The notes below the pieces were generated by a model. It was not told the origin of the DNA, searched no databases, and saw only the letters and a program-made list of their open reading frames with translations. A DNA stretch of 64,000 nt. Source: Chlorops oryzae (taxonomy: Eukaryota > Arthropoda > Insecta > Diptera > Chloropidae). Location of the stretch: assembly GCA_020466095.1 (NCBI GenBank), contig CM035808.1, forward strand, positions 29,524,959-29,588,958. Direction: 5' to 3'. Shown here one piece after another: positions 36,709 to 49,916 of the stretch; position 1 is the first letter of the stretch, and each line of letters starts with the position of its first letter. A program made the translations under genes and the position numbers.

Positions 36709-36953
36709 CGGACTTACGAGACTAAATCACAAGTCTGCGTACCTATCGGAAAACCATTAATTTATGGAATTTTCTCTCCCGTTTAATTATTTTAAGACCA
36801 ATAGATAAGAGTTCCAAAGGATTATACACAATTTGGTGAGTATAATTTCGGCTTATCAAATTTTATTTCATAATAAATCAGAATACAATTTGGTAAAGGT
36901 TGGAAATTTGTCTTAGAACTAAATTTGGAAACATTTTTCAACCACAATTTTAT

Positions 36954-37939
36954 CTAACAGCCCAATTTCTCCCAGATACCACCGCTTTTTAATCCATTGT
37001 TGTTCCAATTACCAGAGCCGCTGGAACTCCAACCAGAACTTCCCCATGCGGGACCGTTTTGACCCCAGCCAACAGGAACCGATGAACCCGATGGTGGTCC
37101 ATAGGTTTGGCTTGGAACATGACTATACCCACCGGAACTCCAGCTGGGCTCGTCGACAATCACCCTAACGGTTTTCACTGAAGACTGAATGTTCGGCGGA
37201 AGAAGTTGTGGCCCAGAGACTGGAACCTGCACCGGTTGAGGTGGGCGGGAAACTTGTACTGGCACTTGAGGAACTTGAACTTGTACAGGACCGGGCTGTG
37301 AAGCTGGTGCTGAGACAACTTGTACGACTGGCGGTGGTGCAGCAACTGATTGTGCTTGTGTAGTTACATAAGATGCAGAAGGTTGAATATAGGATGTTGC
37401 AACAGGAGCTGGAGCTGGTGCTGAGATCGGTGCCCAACCGGATGAGTATCCCAATGAGCCACCCGAAGAATATTGCTGCTGTTGTGGGACTATTACTTTA
37501 ATTACCCGAACCACTTGTTCTCCACCAGAGCTATAACCATTACCATATTGATAGCTACTACCATAGCCTCCACTATATGAAGGACGATTGTAACTGTAGC
37601 CTTCACCGCTGCCATAGCCTCCACCGTAACTACCACCGCCTCCTGAATAATATCCTTGATTGTATCCACCGTTATAGCCGCCCGATCCGTAGCCGCCTGA
37701 TCCATAGCCGCCCGATCCGTAGCCGCCCGATCCATAGCCGCCCGATCCGTAGCCGCCTGATCCATAGCCGCCCGATCCGTAGCCGCCGATCCATAGCCGC
37801 CCGATCCGTAGCCGCCTCCCCCACTTCTACCGCCGCCACCGGTCAATGCGCTCAACAAAGCAAGCTTTGCACCCAGTAAAGCCTGCGTGGGCTGCCCAAT
37901 CGCAACGAGGGCGATTAAAAATCCAACAATCACTTTCAT
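36954..37939 (-). pseudogene. Gly/Tyr/Ser-rich secreted protein, one-base frameshift
   Basis: ATG 37939 opens a signal peptide (MKVIVGFLIALVAIGQPTQA), then LLGAKLALLSALTGGGG and a GGYGS repeat region. At about 37785-37788 one repeat reads GCCGCCGATCC on the plus strand where its neighbours read GCCGCCCGATCC; the missing base throws the frame. Past it the sister frame continues cleanly: GGYGS repeats, SYNRPSYSGGYGSSYQYG, VVRVIKVIVPQQQQ, a Pro/Val/Gln-rich middle, VKTVRVIVDEPSW, and a Ser/Gly/Trp tail ending IWEKLGC and TAG. The total span is one base short of 329 codons, so one deletion explains everything. Composition suggests a cuticle, eggshell or silk-like structural protein; the family is not certain. 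A TATA box precedes it and AATAAA follows near 36862-36870. A true null allele or a sequencing error in the repeat are both possible. Confidence 0.8.
37680..37825 (-). repeat. 30-bp tandem repeat encoding GGYGS units
   Basis: About ten 15-bp units GATCC(G/A)TAGCCGCC(C/T), alternating TAC and TAT codons so the true period is 30 bp. Such arrays slip easily, which fits the single-base loss inside it. Confidence 0.85.
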
Positions 37940-38022
37940 ACCGGGGCGGATAAAATCTTTGGCCGATCTATGCTGTAGCAAAATTCAATTCAACTGATAA
38001 ACCAGTTAGACGCTTCACTCTG

Positions 38023-38029
38023 TTTTATA
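38023..38029 (-). promoter_or_regulatory. TATA box (TATAAAA)
   Basis: TATAAAA on the minus strand, 84-90 bp upstream of ATG 37939 of the Gly-rich gene. Confidence 0.7.
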
Positions 38030-38381
38030 GGCCCTAAAATGATGCCTTACCGCGAGCGGGAGAGGACATACATATGTACATACGTGCCATAGAAAAGTGG
38101 CAATTTTTAAGCTATAATACAAAAATTCAACATTAATTGAGTAAATTCTCTAGGTAAATAATTCTACGCATCGTGAAGCGGCCAATTTTAAGGTGTTTCC
38201 CCAGAAGCCATATTATAAACGGATGACGCCACTGATATGCTCCAAGCCGACACAGCCCGGCAAATCTTCAATTTCCATACATCACTGAGAGCTGAACGTT
38301 CGCTAGCAGAAGATCGCTATTTGTTTGATCAATAAATACTTGCTTATCCGCCAGATTGCTTGATTTGCCCTGCCGTACGTT

Positions 38382-38524
38382 AGACTCGTCAGTGCCGTAG
38401 CAATTCTGTTTTGCGTGAGGGGGAAAAATTATTTTTTCAATTTTATTCATGGGCAAAAACAAAAATGCGTGGGGGGGGCAAATCCCCCTCTTGCCCCTAT
38501 GGTTGCTACGGCACTGAGACTCGT
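38382..38524. mobile_element. hAT-like MITE, perfect ends and duplication
   Basis: AGACTCGT at 38382-38389 is repeated at 38517-38524. The 127-bp element (38390-38516) has ends CAGTGCCGTAGCAA and TTGCTACGGCACTG, exact inverses. Such intact ends suggest recent insertion. Interior G- and C-runs (GGGGGGGG near 38471) are also palindromic. Confidence 0.92.
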
Positions 38525-40635
38525 GTTGATTTAGTTCACAGCCACGGAGTCTCTTGCCTGGTAACTCAATCGTACTCACTTATGTATGAGTGTCGATGGT
38601 AAGCATTAACACTCCCGAGCATCATCTTCGAGCGAAATGATCTTGACATGTGGCAAATAGTATCCCACCCTAGCCGATCTTAAGTAATACATACATAATA
38701 GGCTGGACCAAAACGTAGGCATATCACGTAAAGTACATAAGCTCCAAAAAAAAAAAAAAAGCTAATAATAAATATGGTCATATAGCGTGGAACTGCATAC
38801 AAAACGTGGTAATTTCTTTTGAAAGACATAAAATCTCAGAGAAACGATTTAAAAATACTAATTAGTTTGTTTAAGACCCAGTGAGGATGAGGATAGCAAA
38901 AGGTCAAAAATACTCTTTTGAGGTTAGAACTTACCCCCAAAAAACTATATTTGTTTAGGTAAATTTAATTTGAAAGCAAAAGTTCGAATATGGTTTCTTC
39001 AAAAAAAAAATGTAATCAATCCATTTCTAGATTTAAGCTTCGCCATAGACTGGAAGGAAAAGTATAATGATCTAATGGGCGATCGGTTGGAGTCCTGGAA
39101 AATAGAGATAACATTCAATCTTTCTATTTCTAAGAACTTTCGAGCTAACTTGATAGCGGAATATCGGAAAGAAAACAATAAAAAATATTCACTGCCTTCC
39201 ATTATTGCTAATTTATATAAATATAGTTAATGTTCATTTTGCTTACTTCAAATTAGAGCCTCTCGGAGAGCTTCAAAAGCTCGATGAAAAATTGTTCGCA
39301 ATAAAAAAACTTGGCCTAATACAAAAGGACCTTTAAAACTGATACAGTAGCGGGCACTCAAGCCGTTTGGATGGTCCCTATACCATGAAGAATAACGGCA
39401 AATGACTTTAAAATAAACTAATTTCTGTAAAAATTGCCACTATTTTTTCTCAGTGTAAAATTAAAAAAAGTTTAAATTCCTTGTTTTATCTGCCATAAGT
39501 CGCCATTTGTTTCATCTATCTATCTTAATTAGATTTTGCGGTGTAAGATTTTGAAAAGGGGCTTATTGAAAAGGATAGGAAACTTTAAATCGGTTTCTAC
39601 AGTGTTTCTACCTAGTAGTGTAGTGTGCTGTAGTACCTATTCAAAAATCAACGAAACCTTAAAATCCCTTTCAGGGGGCCGCAGTAGCCTATACAATTTT
39701 TTCTCAGTGTAATTTATAAGCATTTGATCTTTGAAGACAATTTTTTTGTATTTATTTTGCAGCGGTTACATTAATTTTCAATGTACGCCGATTACATAAT
39801 CCGCAGATCGAGTTAAAGGTAAATCATATCTAATTCACACATTTTGGGGTTTTTTTCGCTCTTCTATTTGCTATGTACTTAAGTCATTTAAAAAATATTG
39901 GCCGCCTGATTGAGTTTGGATTGCGTGTGGACACGTACGCAAGTTTTAAGAGATTTCTAAAAAACTTGAACTTGAGATCTTCGCAGATAGATTCACCACA
40001 TTCGATGTGCTTTGACTTCGTATAGCCTCATCTCTTTTTTTTTTTTTTGGTTTTTTGGGCTTGGTCTAGTATAAAAATCATTTTTAGCGTCTTTGCTCGA
40101 AATGCTGTTCGCATGGTAGCTAATTGTCATTGTAAATAGTCATTTTTGCTAACAAGAATAAGTCAATACTAAATTAGTTTTATTGTAAGGAATTTTTATG
40201 TCGATTTTGTTTAAAGTTTTTTTTTCCTTTTTTCCTTTTTTTCACTTCAGACGTGACAAGTGACTTTAACGATACGAATCACTCTCATTTTCATTGAGCG
40301 TTCAGTTAGCCGGCAAATGAAGGCTAATATATTTAGATCTATTGTCCAAAAGGTGTATAAAATGTTCTTTTCCTGTTTATGTTTGTCAATTTATTTTGAG
40401 GATTATTCAAATACGTATTATTCAATTTTGGACTTCTGAAATATTTGCCAGAATATCCGTGAGTGGATTTGTAATTTACGAGAGTTCAAATTTTCTTCCT
40501 ATAATCTATGAGAAATCTTTAAAGGAATGGCATCACATGTTGAGAAGAGTGGGCAAGAGCAAGGGATGTTTTCTCTCGGGAAGGAATTTTTCTAGACCGT
40601 GCTATTAGCTGTTCTTATAGAGCTTTTTAGATCAT
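38525..40635. other. intergenic
   Basis: No gene was supported. A degraded foldback-family copy lies at about 39300-39720. Poly-A tract at 38746-38760. Confidence 0.4.
39420..39690. mobile_element. degraded copy of the 27581 foldback family
   Basis: It shares, in order with 27955-28200, words such as TTTTCTCAGTGTAAAA, CTTGTTTTATC, TTTTGAAAA, GGCTTATT, GGTTTCTACAGTGTTT and ATTCAAAAATCAACGAAA. It has one arm only and is interrupted. Confidence 0.55.
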
Positions 40636-41434
40636 TAAAGGTGCTCTCACACAATATGTATCGAGCAATATGACCTGTCAAATATGCCACCAGCGAAGCT
40701 GGCATGTCGTGTGAATCAAGAAGATTGATAGGTACATATGACCGAGCCACATGGCTGTGCATCTTCCTTTATTCGATTTTCAAACTAATTTGATAATCGT
40801 ATGTGTGCTGTCTTCTTTTGATAATAAAATTTGCGCGAAATGGAGTCGGCAAAGGTAAATATGGTTTGCTTTTTAATTAATTGATAATTTTAAAGCAAAG
40901 GAATTCATCGACATGACATATCGCACACTAATCACTAAACCGGCACAATTCAAAATTTTTTCAATCAATTTTTTCATGTTCGCCAACACTTTACTGCAGG
41001 AAAACGAACACTATGAAATTTAACATTGATATTTATTGATTCTCCAGTTAATTAAGAATAATATAAATTTAGAAAAGAAATTGTTTTTACAGGCGTCGAG
41101 AGTTATTTGCTGTTTGCCCGAGAAATGCAAAATTTTGAGTTGTGCCGATTTAGTGATTAGTGTGCGATATATGTATGTGTCGTGTGAGTGCAAAAAAGAC
41201 CATGTATGTTTTAATCCATTTTTGACAGGAATACGAAATGAAATTTGACAGGTCATATTGCTCGATGCATATGTATTAGTGAGGTTCAAGCAGGTGTGCA
41301 ATTTTTGCAACCTCGCAAATTTTGCCGGGAAAATATTGCACATCGATTTTGATGGGAAAAATTTGCGTCATGTTATCGCACAAGTTTTGCACTCGTTCCA
41401 CTCGTTGCACCACTTTTCTATGAGAGCACCTTAA
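40636..41434. mobile_element. Harbinger-like MITE with TAA duplication
   Basis: TAA at 40636-40638 and 41432-41434 flank a 793-bp element with ends AGGTGCTCTCA and TGAGAGCACCT. Further inside, ATATGACCTGTCAAAT (about 40668) is mirrored at about 41247-41262, and a block with ATCACTAAACCGGCAC is mirrored near 41143-41158, so the element is largely palindromic. No transposase frame. Confidence 0.75.
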
Positions 41435-41937
41435 GTATTCTACAAATGAACTGATTTAAGTTGTTGCTTGGGAGTTGAGTGAAAATAATTGTGGAAATAG
41501 AAATCAAATATGTAGCCCATAAATCCTTTCTTCGGAATTTTAACTAAATTTTATTTTGAATTTATTAAATATTTTATATTAATTATGAAATTAGTATTAT
41601 GTTTATGTGGGCCTTTTATTAAAGTTTTTGGTTATTAGGATTTGGCTATAGCTTTTAAAAAGAAAAGGCTTGTATTGCTCAAATAGGTTTAGGTAAGATA
41701 CAAGCATAAATATATGTTTCTATTACCTTCCTATTGGAACAGATACGCGCCGGATCCAACCGTTATTTAAAACAACATTCTTTCGAAGGAATTGTGTACA
41801 CTACATACCCCGAAGTTATCGTTTGAAACAAAAGACTTTTTCTCAAATTATAAAAAATATATTTCAAAAATATAAATGCAGCTCTGGTTTCTCACAATTT
41901 TTGGCGCCAATCAGCCTTTAGAGTCGACTGGAAACAG
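41435..41937. other. 3' flank of the thiolase gene
   Basis: Non-coding. On the minus strand an AATAAA lies near 41622-41628, about 310 bp past the stop, a candidate poly(A) signal. Confidence 0.4.
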
Positions 41938-43288
<1,351 letters not shown>

Positions 43289-44067
43289 CGTAGCGATTTA
43301 CTATCAGCATTGGCGATCGCAAAAACGATCGTTTGACAGATGTCAACATTGCATAACAATAACAACAGTGTTGTCACTTCCACGGCATATTTTTCAAATT
43401 TGACATTCTACCGCACAAGGCTAAAAATCTACCAAATTTTCAGCAGTTCATTAATCGTGCAAGCAAATATTCTTCAAACACGCGAACAAGATTAACCCAA
43501 AAAAACACGATACTTGTTTGCACTCACACATTTACAAAATATCATGCTACCCCTGCAAGCCGGATACGCGTATTAAAGCAGCTTCAATTTTTCTGGGAAT
43601 TCTACCGCATTAAATAAAAGAGTTGGGAGCACTGAATAACAGGGCGACTCCACGTGCAATACTCGAGAGTCGGACATACGAACAATGTTTTGAAGCAATT
43701 GAGCAACTGGAGGATCGTATGCAAAGAAAAGAGACGGTTGTTTGTTACTTGTTCCGGAACAATCTGCGCTTCTCTTTTTTTCACGCATTCAAATGGGATA
43801 ACAGAATTATATCAGAGTTAGAATTTAAGTTGAAAATATTGTGATTACTAGGCAATCAATAAAAAATTTATTTTTGAATCGACTAGGGAAAAATATTACC
43901 CAACATATTTGGACATTTCTTAAAATAAAAATGCACTTTTGGTTTTCACCATTCAAATATTTAAAAATAAATGTTTCAAATATTTTAATCACTTTGTCAA
44001 TGCATTAAAATTCGATTTCAAATTTCAGTTCGATTTATAAAAAACAGCTGTTTGGAAAAATTCAAAA
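43289..44067. other. 5' flank of the thiolase gene
   Basis: Presumed promoter, with CGATCG words at 43313-43333 and no TATA box. A plus-strand open frame at 43623-43844 (YEQCFEAIEQLEDRMQRKE) looks protein-like but is unrecognised and may be a fragment of a mobile element. Confidence 0.35.
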
Positions 44068-44994
44068 AAATAAGCATACAATACTACAAGCGACACTCTC
44101 TAAATTTTTTGAATTTGCTTGTAGGTATGATAAGAATATGCGGGTGCGATAGAGACAGAGAACAGTTTACATGAGTGCGACTGAAAAAGATAGAGTTTTG
44201 TCAACGACTGCTGTGGTGAACAGTTCAACAGCCCTGCAGGAAGTATGAGTAGTTAAGCTCTAACGTTTTACTAGTTCTAATTCCACCAGCACTGGTTCTT
44301 CTTTATACCCCTGGTTATGTATTACTCTGTACAAAATTAACATTGCGTGTGGGCTAAAAATCACTAATTGTACACTTGAACTAACGCTTTTTTAGTGATT
44401 TGGGAACCAATTGGGTTAATTGGGTAAAGTAAAACACTAGTTCCTTTGAAAGATTATTGACCACAATTTGTGGTTTTTGGTTATTTTGGTTATTTTTACG
44501 CAATATTTAAAAAACACCGGTTTATTTTTGGTGTTTTTTTATTTACAAAAATATTTGTAATATATAAAGATAGATTTTATTTTTGATTTCGGAGCACCAA
44601 CGCTCTTTGCAACAACTATGTAATGGCAACTCTTGTTACTGACACGAAAAACCATTTTTCCATGCAATACTAGTCGGAGCTTTATACGAAGCCCTAACTC
44701 CCTTTTGCACTAGTTCTTTAGTTTTGGTGAAAGTACTAGTTGCATCCGGGCAATATACCTCACGCTTCCTAGAGGGTAATAAGCATTGAGCTCTGCTGTG
44801 TTGAAAGTCAGATTGTAATGTCGATGTGTGAGTTCATATGTACACAAATCGTGGTGAAAGTCAGTTTATTTTATGTGAATGTGTTAACTGTGGGCAAAGT
44901 CAGATTGTGAATGGGCAAAGTCGGTTTATACAAGCTCCCCTCACCCGTCTTAGTGATTTTGCGAAGTGTCGCTTGTAGTATTGTATGAAATAAG
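44068..44994. mobile_element. non-autonomous element, perfect 22-bp ends, P-like
   Basis: A 7-bp direct repeat AAATAAG (44068-44074 and 44988-44994) encloses 913 bp. The first 22 bases (44075-44096, starting CATACAATACTACAAG) are the exact inverse of the last 22 (44966-44987). A 5'-CA start and a 7-8 bp duplication are compatible with the P superfamily, but other families are possible. The interior has ACTAGTTCT words in both orientations and no transposase frame. Perfect ends imply recent activity. Confidence 0.9.
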
Positions 44995-45911
44995 TTTCTA
45001 AAAAATATGCTTTACGGAAGTAAGATACAGATAGACAGGACGGGAAGCTTTGGGGTCACAGGGCGGCAATTTGGAGTACGAAACAATCATTAGAATGGCT
45101 ATTTATAGAATCCGTTTTTAAAAATAACGATCTAATCAGCTGTAAAATATACTCACAGCATTGGTAGTGAAAGACGCTACCATAACCTTCTATTCTTAAA
45201 AAATTGCGGTTTTAAAAATGAAATTTAAAAAAAAATTCTATTAAAACTTTTTCAATTTATTTGGTAATATTGGCCCTTAGTTTTCTATTTTGGGATATAT
45301 ATAAATAAATAAATTTCTTAAGCTTTTAATAGTAAAATACGGAAACTAAATGAGAGCTAAGCTTCTATGATCATAGTTCCCTTTTGTCTTAATTCATATT
45401 GTTCCTAATTAGGTACTTAATGCTCTGTCACGATTTTTCAACTAAATATCGTGACGGTTTTAACGAAGGCCCAACTTCTTATGGCATTTTCTCAATTTTT
45501 CTAAATATTTTGGCTTTCAATCGAATATTTTGTTTCTTCGAAGACAGTTCAGTCGCATTCAAGGGAAGTTCATAAGGCTAAATTCGCTTCTTTGAGCAAT
45601 TTCATACCGAATTCTTTTGGTCTACTCGAATTTTACGGGTAATTATGTGAAATTGGAAGTGTAGAGCTTTTAATTGAAAACTGAAAGGGTAAAATTTAAA
45701 CAAGGTAAGAATTCAGTCTCAGGGCTACAGATTTTCGGTGGCGCAAAATTGTGAATATAAAATGAAATGGAAAGTTTCTTTGAAGTTTCTTAGTAACCAT
45801 TTCGATGCCATGATCAGTGGCAGGGCAATACAATACCCGGCACAGACAATCGATACACTTTACACATGATTTTGAATATTTTTTAAAGAGCGTAAAGAAA
45901 TCCGGCCCATG
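44995..45911. other. intergenic
   Basis: No gene was supported; it contains the solo PIF-like end at 45258-45281. Confidence 0.4.
45258..45281. mobile_element. solo end of the PIF/Harbinger-like MITE
   Basis: TTTGGTAATATTGGCCC followed by TTA matches the right end of the element at 17541-18020. The left end was not located. Confidence 0.55.
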
Positions 45912-46318
45912 CTTAAAATCAGGGGAGGCAAGTTCCAAAAATATTGGGGGGCCAAAAAAAAATTTTTTGCAGGGAACAATACGCAGTGTTTAGTGGATGT
46001 CAATTATTGAAAAAGTGCCGTATATCTACTGCAATTGGAATTAAGTTCTAACCCTTCTCGGAATGGGAAAGATATCGATACTTATCGACAATCTTTGACA
46101 GATATTTCTGGTTGGAGGAAGTTGGAACCCCAGTGTAAAAAGTAGGGTGGCACAGGCGGGATTGCAGAATAAAAGTGTGATATTCTACAATATCTTTACA
46201 AAATTTTCAAATTTTTTTTTCAGTTGCCGAAATATTGCGGGGGCATGGCCCCTCCAATAAAGTTTTTGGAGGGGTAAAACGTGCCTTGTCCCCCATAGTT
46301 GCCGCGCCTGCTTGAAAT
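45912..46318. mobile_element. hAT-like MITE with 8-bp duplication
   Basis: CTTAAAAT (45912-45919) and CTTGAAAT (46311-46318), 7 of 8 matching, flank 391 bp starting CAGGGGAGGCAA and ending TTGCCGCGCCTG. The ends are imperfect inverses, with G-run/C-run continuations at 45945 and 46250. Non-coding. Confidence 0.8.
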
Positions 46319-48353
46319 GTTAATTTAACAGCGCGTCGCTGTTAATGAAATTGCTGTTATGCTGCCAATTAATTTGGCTAACTTTATATTTTAACTTTAG
46401 TTCTTTTTGATAATCAAACCGAAATAGTCAGGCAAAACGCAAGCCACAAATATTCATGACATTGTTTTATCGAATATCAAAAATTCATTTCATAAATTGA
46501 AATTTAAAATAAAAAAAAATTTTTTTTCTCAGTTTATATTGAATTGAATACAGAGGATTTAAAAATTTTTGTTTGCACCGATTGAACGAAAAATGTTTCT
46601 TTGCGCACCCAATTAGCGAACGGGCTTAAGGCTAATTGGAAGTAGCTGAACAGTTGATAAATGATTTCGAAAATTCCGTGCAAAATGTGAAATTTAACAA
46701 GAGCTAATGAAAAAAATATAAATGCCGAAAGCGAGCATTGGTTCCTCCGACCATCTCTCAAGCGGGCGAAGCTTTTATTCTTTCCGCCAATTGCAAATGA
46801 CCGTCGTTGCTGCAGTTCATTGGCAAAAGTGACTTTTGTCTATTCGCGCCAAAAAAAAAAAAAAAAAATTCAAATAAAGAAAAAATAATTCTCAAATAAA
46901 AAATCATTTTTTCTTGTCTCATTGAATTTTTGTACGGTTTTAAATAAAGTAAATCGCAATTCGAGAGTAAAATTGTCACACACCGATTTATCAAGTGCAT
47001 AAGAAACGAAAATAAAAACAAACGAGTGCTAAAACTCAAAGTGCCAGAAAGATTTGATTAATTGAAGAATGAATTAACTAAGTGCAAATGGAAGAGCTGT
47101 GAGTGCAATTTTCTATTTGGACAGAATATATTCTTTTATTTATTGGAAATGAAACGAAAATTCGATACAAAATGCAAAACTGAAAACTATCATTCAAGCA
47201 AAATAAATAGCTGTGTCTGTTATTCGTAAGATCTAAAGAATTCATATATATAAATATGTATATATATATGTATTTACATATGTGTGGAGCCGATAAATAA
47301 CCTTCGTTTATCGCAGCGGAAGTTTAAAAAAAACGAATATTTAAGTGTCTAAAGTAGTCAAAGACAGTGGTAAAGAAGACTTTCTATTTCTAAAGAAATT
47401 ATAATTCTGTTAATTAATAATAGTTAAAATGACATTTGCTGATGAAGATAAATTTCACTTGGAATATTCGCTAATTCATTAACCACTCGAAAGTGTCAAA
47501 TGCAATTGTTGGATTTTATCAAGATCACCATTTGGAAAAAGCTGTTTCCAATTTTGCATTAACTCTTAGATACACACACCCGCACACACACACACTTGAA
47601 CTTCTTTCGAGAGCAAATATTTATTTTTTAATTTGTAAGTGAAAATATAAACATGTCTAATTATGTTCGTTTCTATAACAACAAACCAACTATTATATTA
47701 CCGCTTAATGGGTACCCATTTCACCGCCCGTCGGGACGTATGCGCAACGAAACCTTGCGTGCTACTCATACGTCCGATAGTGCCTTATCAACATTGAAGC
47801 GGTGTGTGTTAATCCTGCTTCTGTATATAGAAAGCATGCGTTTTCTTTCTGCTTTCGGTTTGCTTTTCGCAAAAGAACAAAAAATATAAAAAAAAAGAAA
47901 ACGTTTAATTCATTATTTTGGTTAAATGGGAACTCAAATAAAAGAAAAAAAAAATTTTTTTTTTCAAAAAGAAATATAGCAATAACGATAAGAGAGTTTT
48001 ATTGGCTTTCATGACGATAATATATATGACAAGAATGCTTTAATGACAATTTGTAAATTTTTTGACGTGATAACGTCTATTAAATCGATGATATGACACT
48101 CAAATAGCGAGAATCTGCCGACGGCGAATTCAATGTGCGTTCAACATGTTCATCGTTCATTTTACGCGACAACAAAGTTGGTTTGTTGGAGAGGGACGCA
48201 CGGGGAAGATTTAAAAAATGTCCTATACCACATCCCCGAACATCCCTCACACACAAACCACTCAATTAAAGAAAAAAACAAACCGGTTTAGAGCAAAGAG
48301 TTCGCTCTCATGAAAAAGCAAATCGTCTCAATCGTTTCTTCACAAGGAGACAA

Positions 48354-48519
48354 GGGGCTGTCCATTAATTACTTAAGGGCGATTTTGACCATATTTGACC
48401 CCCCTTCCCCCACGTAAGAATACATTAGTATAAATCAGACACCCTTTATAAGCAGGCGTAAGATTTTTCGAACCCCCTCCCCCCCGTTTTATGCTTACGT
48501 AATTAATGGACAGCCCCCA
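48354..48519. mobile_element. MITE with GGGCTGTCCATTAATTAC ends
   Basis: GGGGCTGTCCATTAATTAC then TTAAG at the left is mirrored by CTTACGTAATTAATGGACAG then CCCC at the right. Total about 166 bp, non-coding, with C-runs inside. A solo end is at 1973-2000. Confidence 0.75.
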
Positions 48520-48625
48520 AGGCGAAAATATTCAAAAGGTACACAACATCCAAATACAAATTTACGTATGACTATGGGCGCACACACAAATTCACACATA
48601 TCACGCAATCGACAGACAAGCGCGG

Positions 48626-49435
48626 GAAGCCGAATTTTAAGACCTTTCTTGCTCAATTCTCCATACTTTGTAACCAGCAGTGATGCTAGGAAGTATTTTG
48701 GTGACTCTTTTCTCTTGGATATTGAAAAAATCTCTTTATTTCTGTTTTCTTTATGAAAAGGGATCATTAGAAATCCCTTGTAAACATTTGAACAGATTTT
48801 TGGTTAATGGTAAAATCGAAAAATTTTATCAAAACGGAAAAAACAACCCGTTCTGGTATCAGTGCATAGAATAAAATGTTAGCATGACGCCTATAATTCT
48901 CATTTGGTTTGTAAAATGGGACAATTAAGACTCGCAGAATTTCTAAAGATTTTTGGAGACGTGATGAAGCAAGAACGTGCGTAAGTCATAATCATCATCA
49001 CCATGACCGTCATCATCATCACCATCATCATCACCAACCTCACCATCATCATCACCAACTTCACCATCACCATCATCATCACCATCATCATCACCACCAT
49101 CATCACCATAATCATCACCATCATCATCACCAACCTCATCATCATCATCACCAACCTCACCATCATCATCACCAACCTCATCATCATCATCACCAACCTC
49201 ATCATCATCATCACCAACCTCACATCATCACCAATACCATCACCATAATCATCGATAGTTTCGATTATCGATAATTTTGACAATCGATAATTTTGAAAAT
49301 CGATATATGAATTTCCAAGTGGCTCGCCCTAAGGAGGCATTTTTAGGAATCTCTCCATTTCAAAAACAAGAAAGCCCTCTGTCACCGCCAGCACCACCTG
49401 TCCAATGCTAAAGTTAATGTTCATGAATCCATGTT
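48626..49435. repeat. dispersed repeat, copy 2, with CAT/ACC array
   Basis: Close copy of 29452-30626: same 5' block (GAAGCCGAATTTTAAGACC...), same microsatellite site, same ATCGATA-rich block and same 3' block. The array here (48985-49255) is shorter and dominated by CATCATCATCACCAACCTCA-type units, so it has evolved separately since duplication. Confidence 0.8.
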
Positions 49436-49780
49436 TATTCATAGTTATAAAATTTCTTTCCTTTTTCGAAATAAGGCGTGAACCCATTTCACTTTACTTT
49501 TTAGGTTTTTTAAGCTCGATAGACTGTGAAGATCAGCCCCAACCTATTTCATAAAAAAGCTTACTACGTTTGGCGAACCTAATACTAATAGGAAAGTTTG
49601 TCATGCTTCGTAAAATTTTTCCCATACAAATCTCGACAGTTCGTGTCCCATTTCGAGAAATTTCCCATTCCGTAAAATTTACAGAACTTAATTAATTCCA
49701 TTACTAAATGTCGATATCAGAAACACTTTACAAGAAACGAATTTGATGTTTTAAATTTTCTAACTCATTTTAAAGATATT

Positions 49781-49916
49781 CGGGGTCGACCTTTAAACGT
49801 GAAAGGTCGAAAAAGCGAAAAAGGGTCAAATTTTTCATACAAAAATTCGTTCGTTAGTTTCTAAGCCTTTTTGATTTATCAGTTTTCGAGTCAAATACAC
49901 GTTCGATTCCCAGGAA
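49781..49916. mobile_element. diverged copy of the 11127-type MITE
   Basis: CGGGGTCGACCTTTAAACGT at the left, with the interior GAAAAAGCGAAAAAG and CAAATACACGTTCG at the right, aligns along the whole of the 11127-11280 element. The ends have decayed. Confidence 0.6.
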
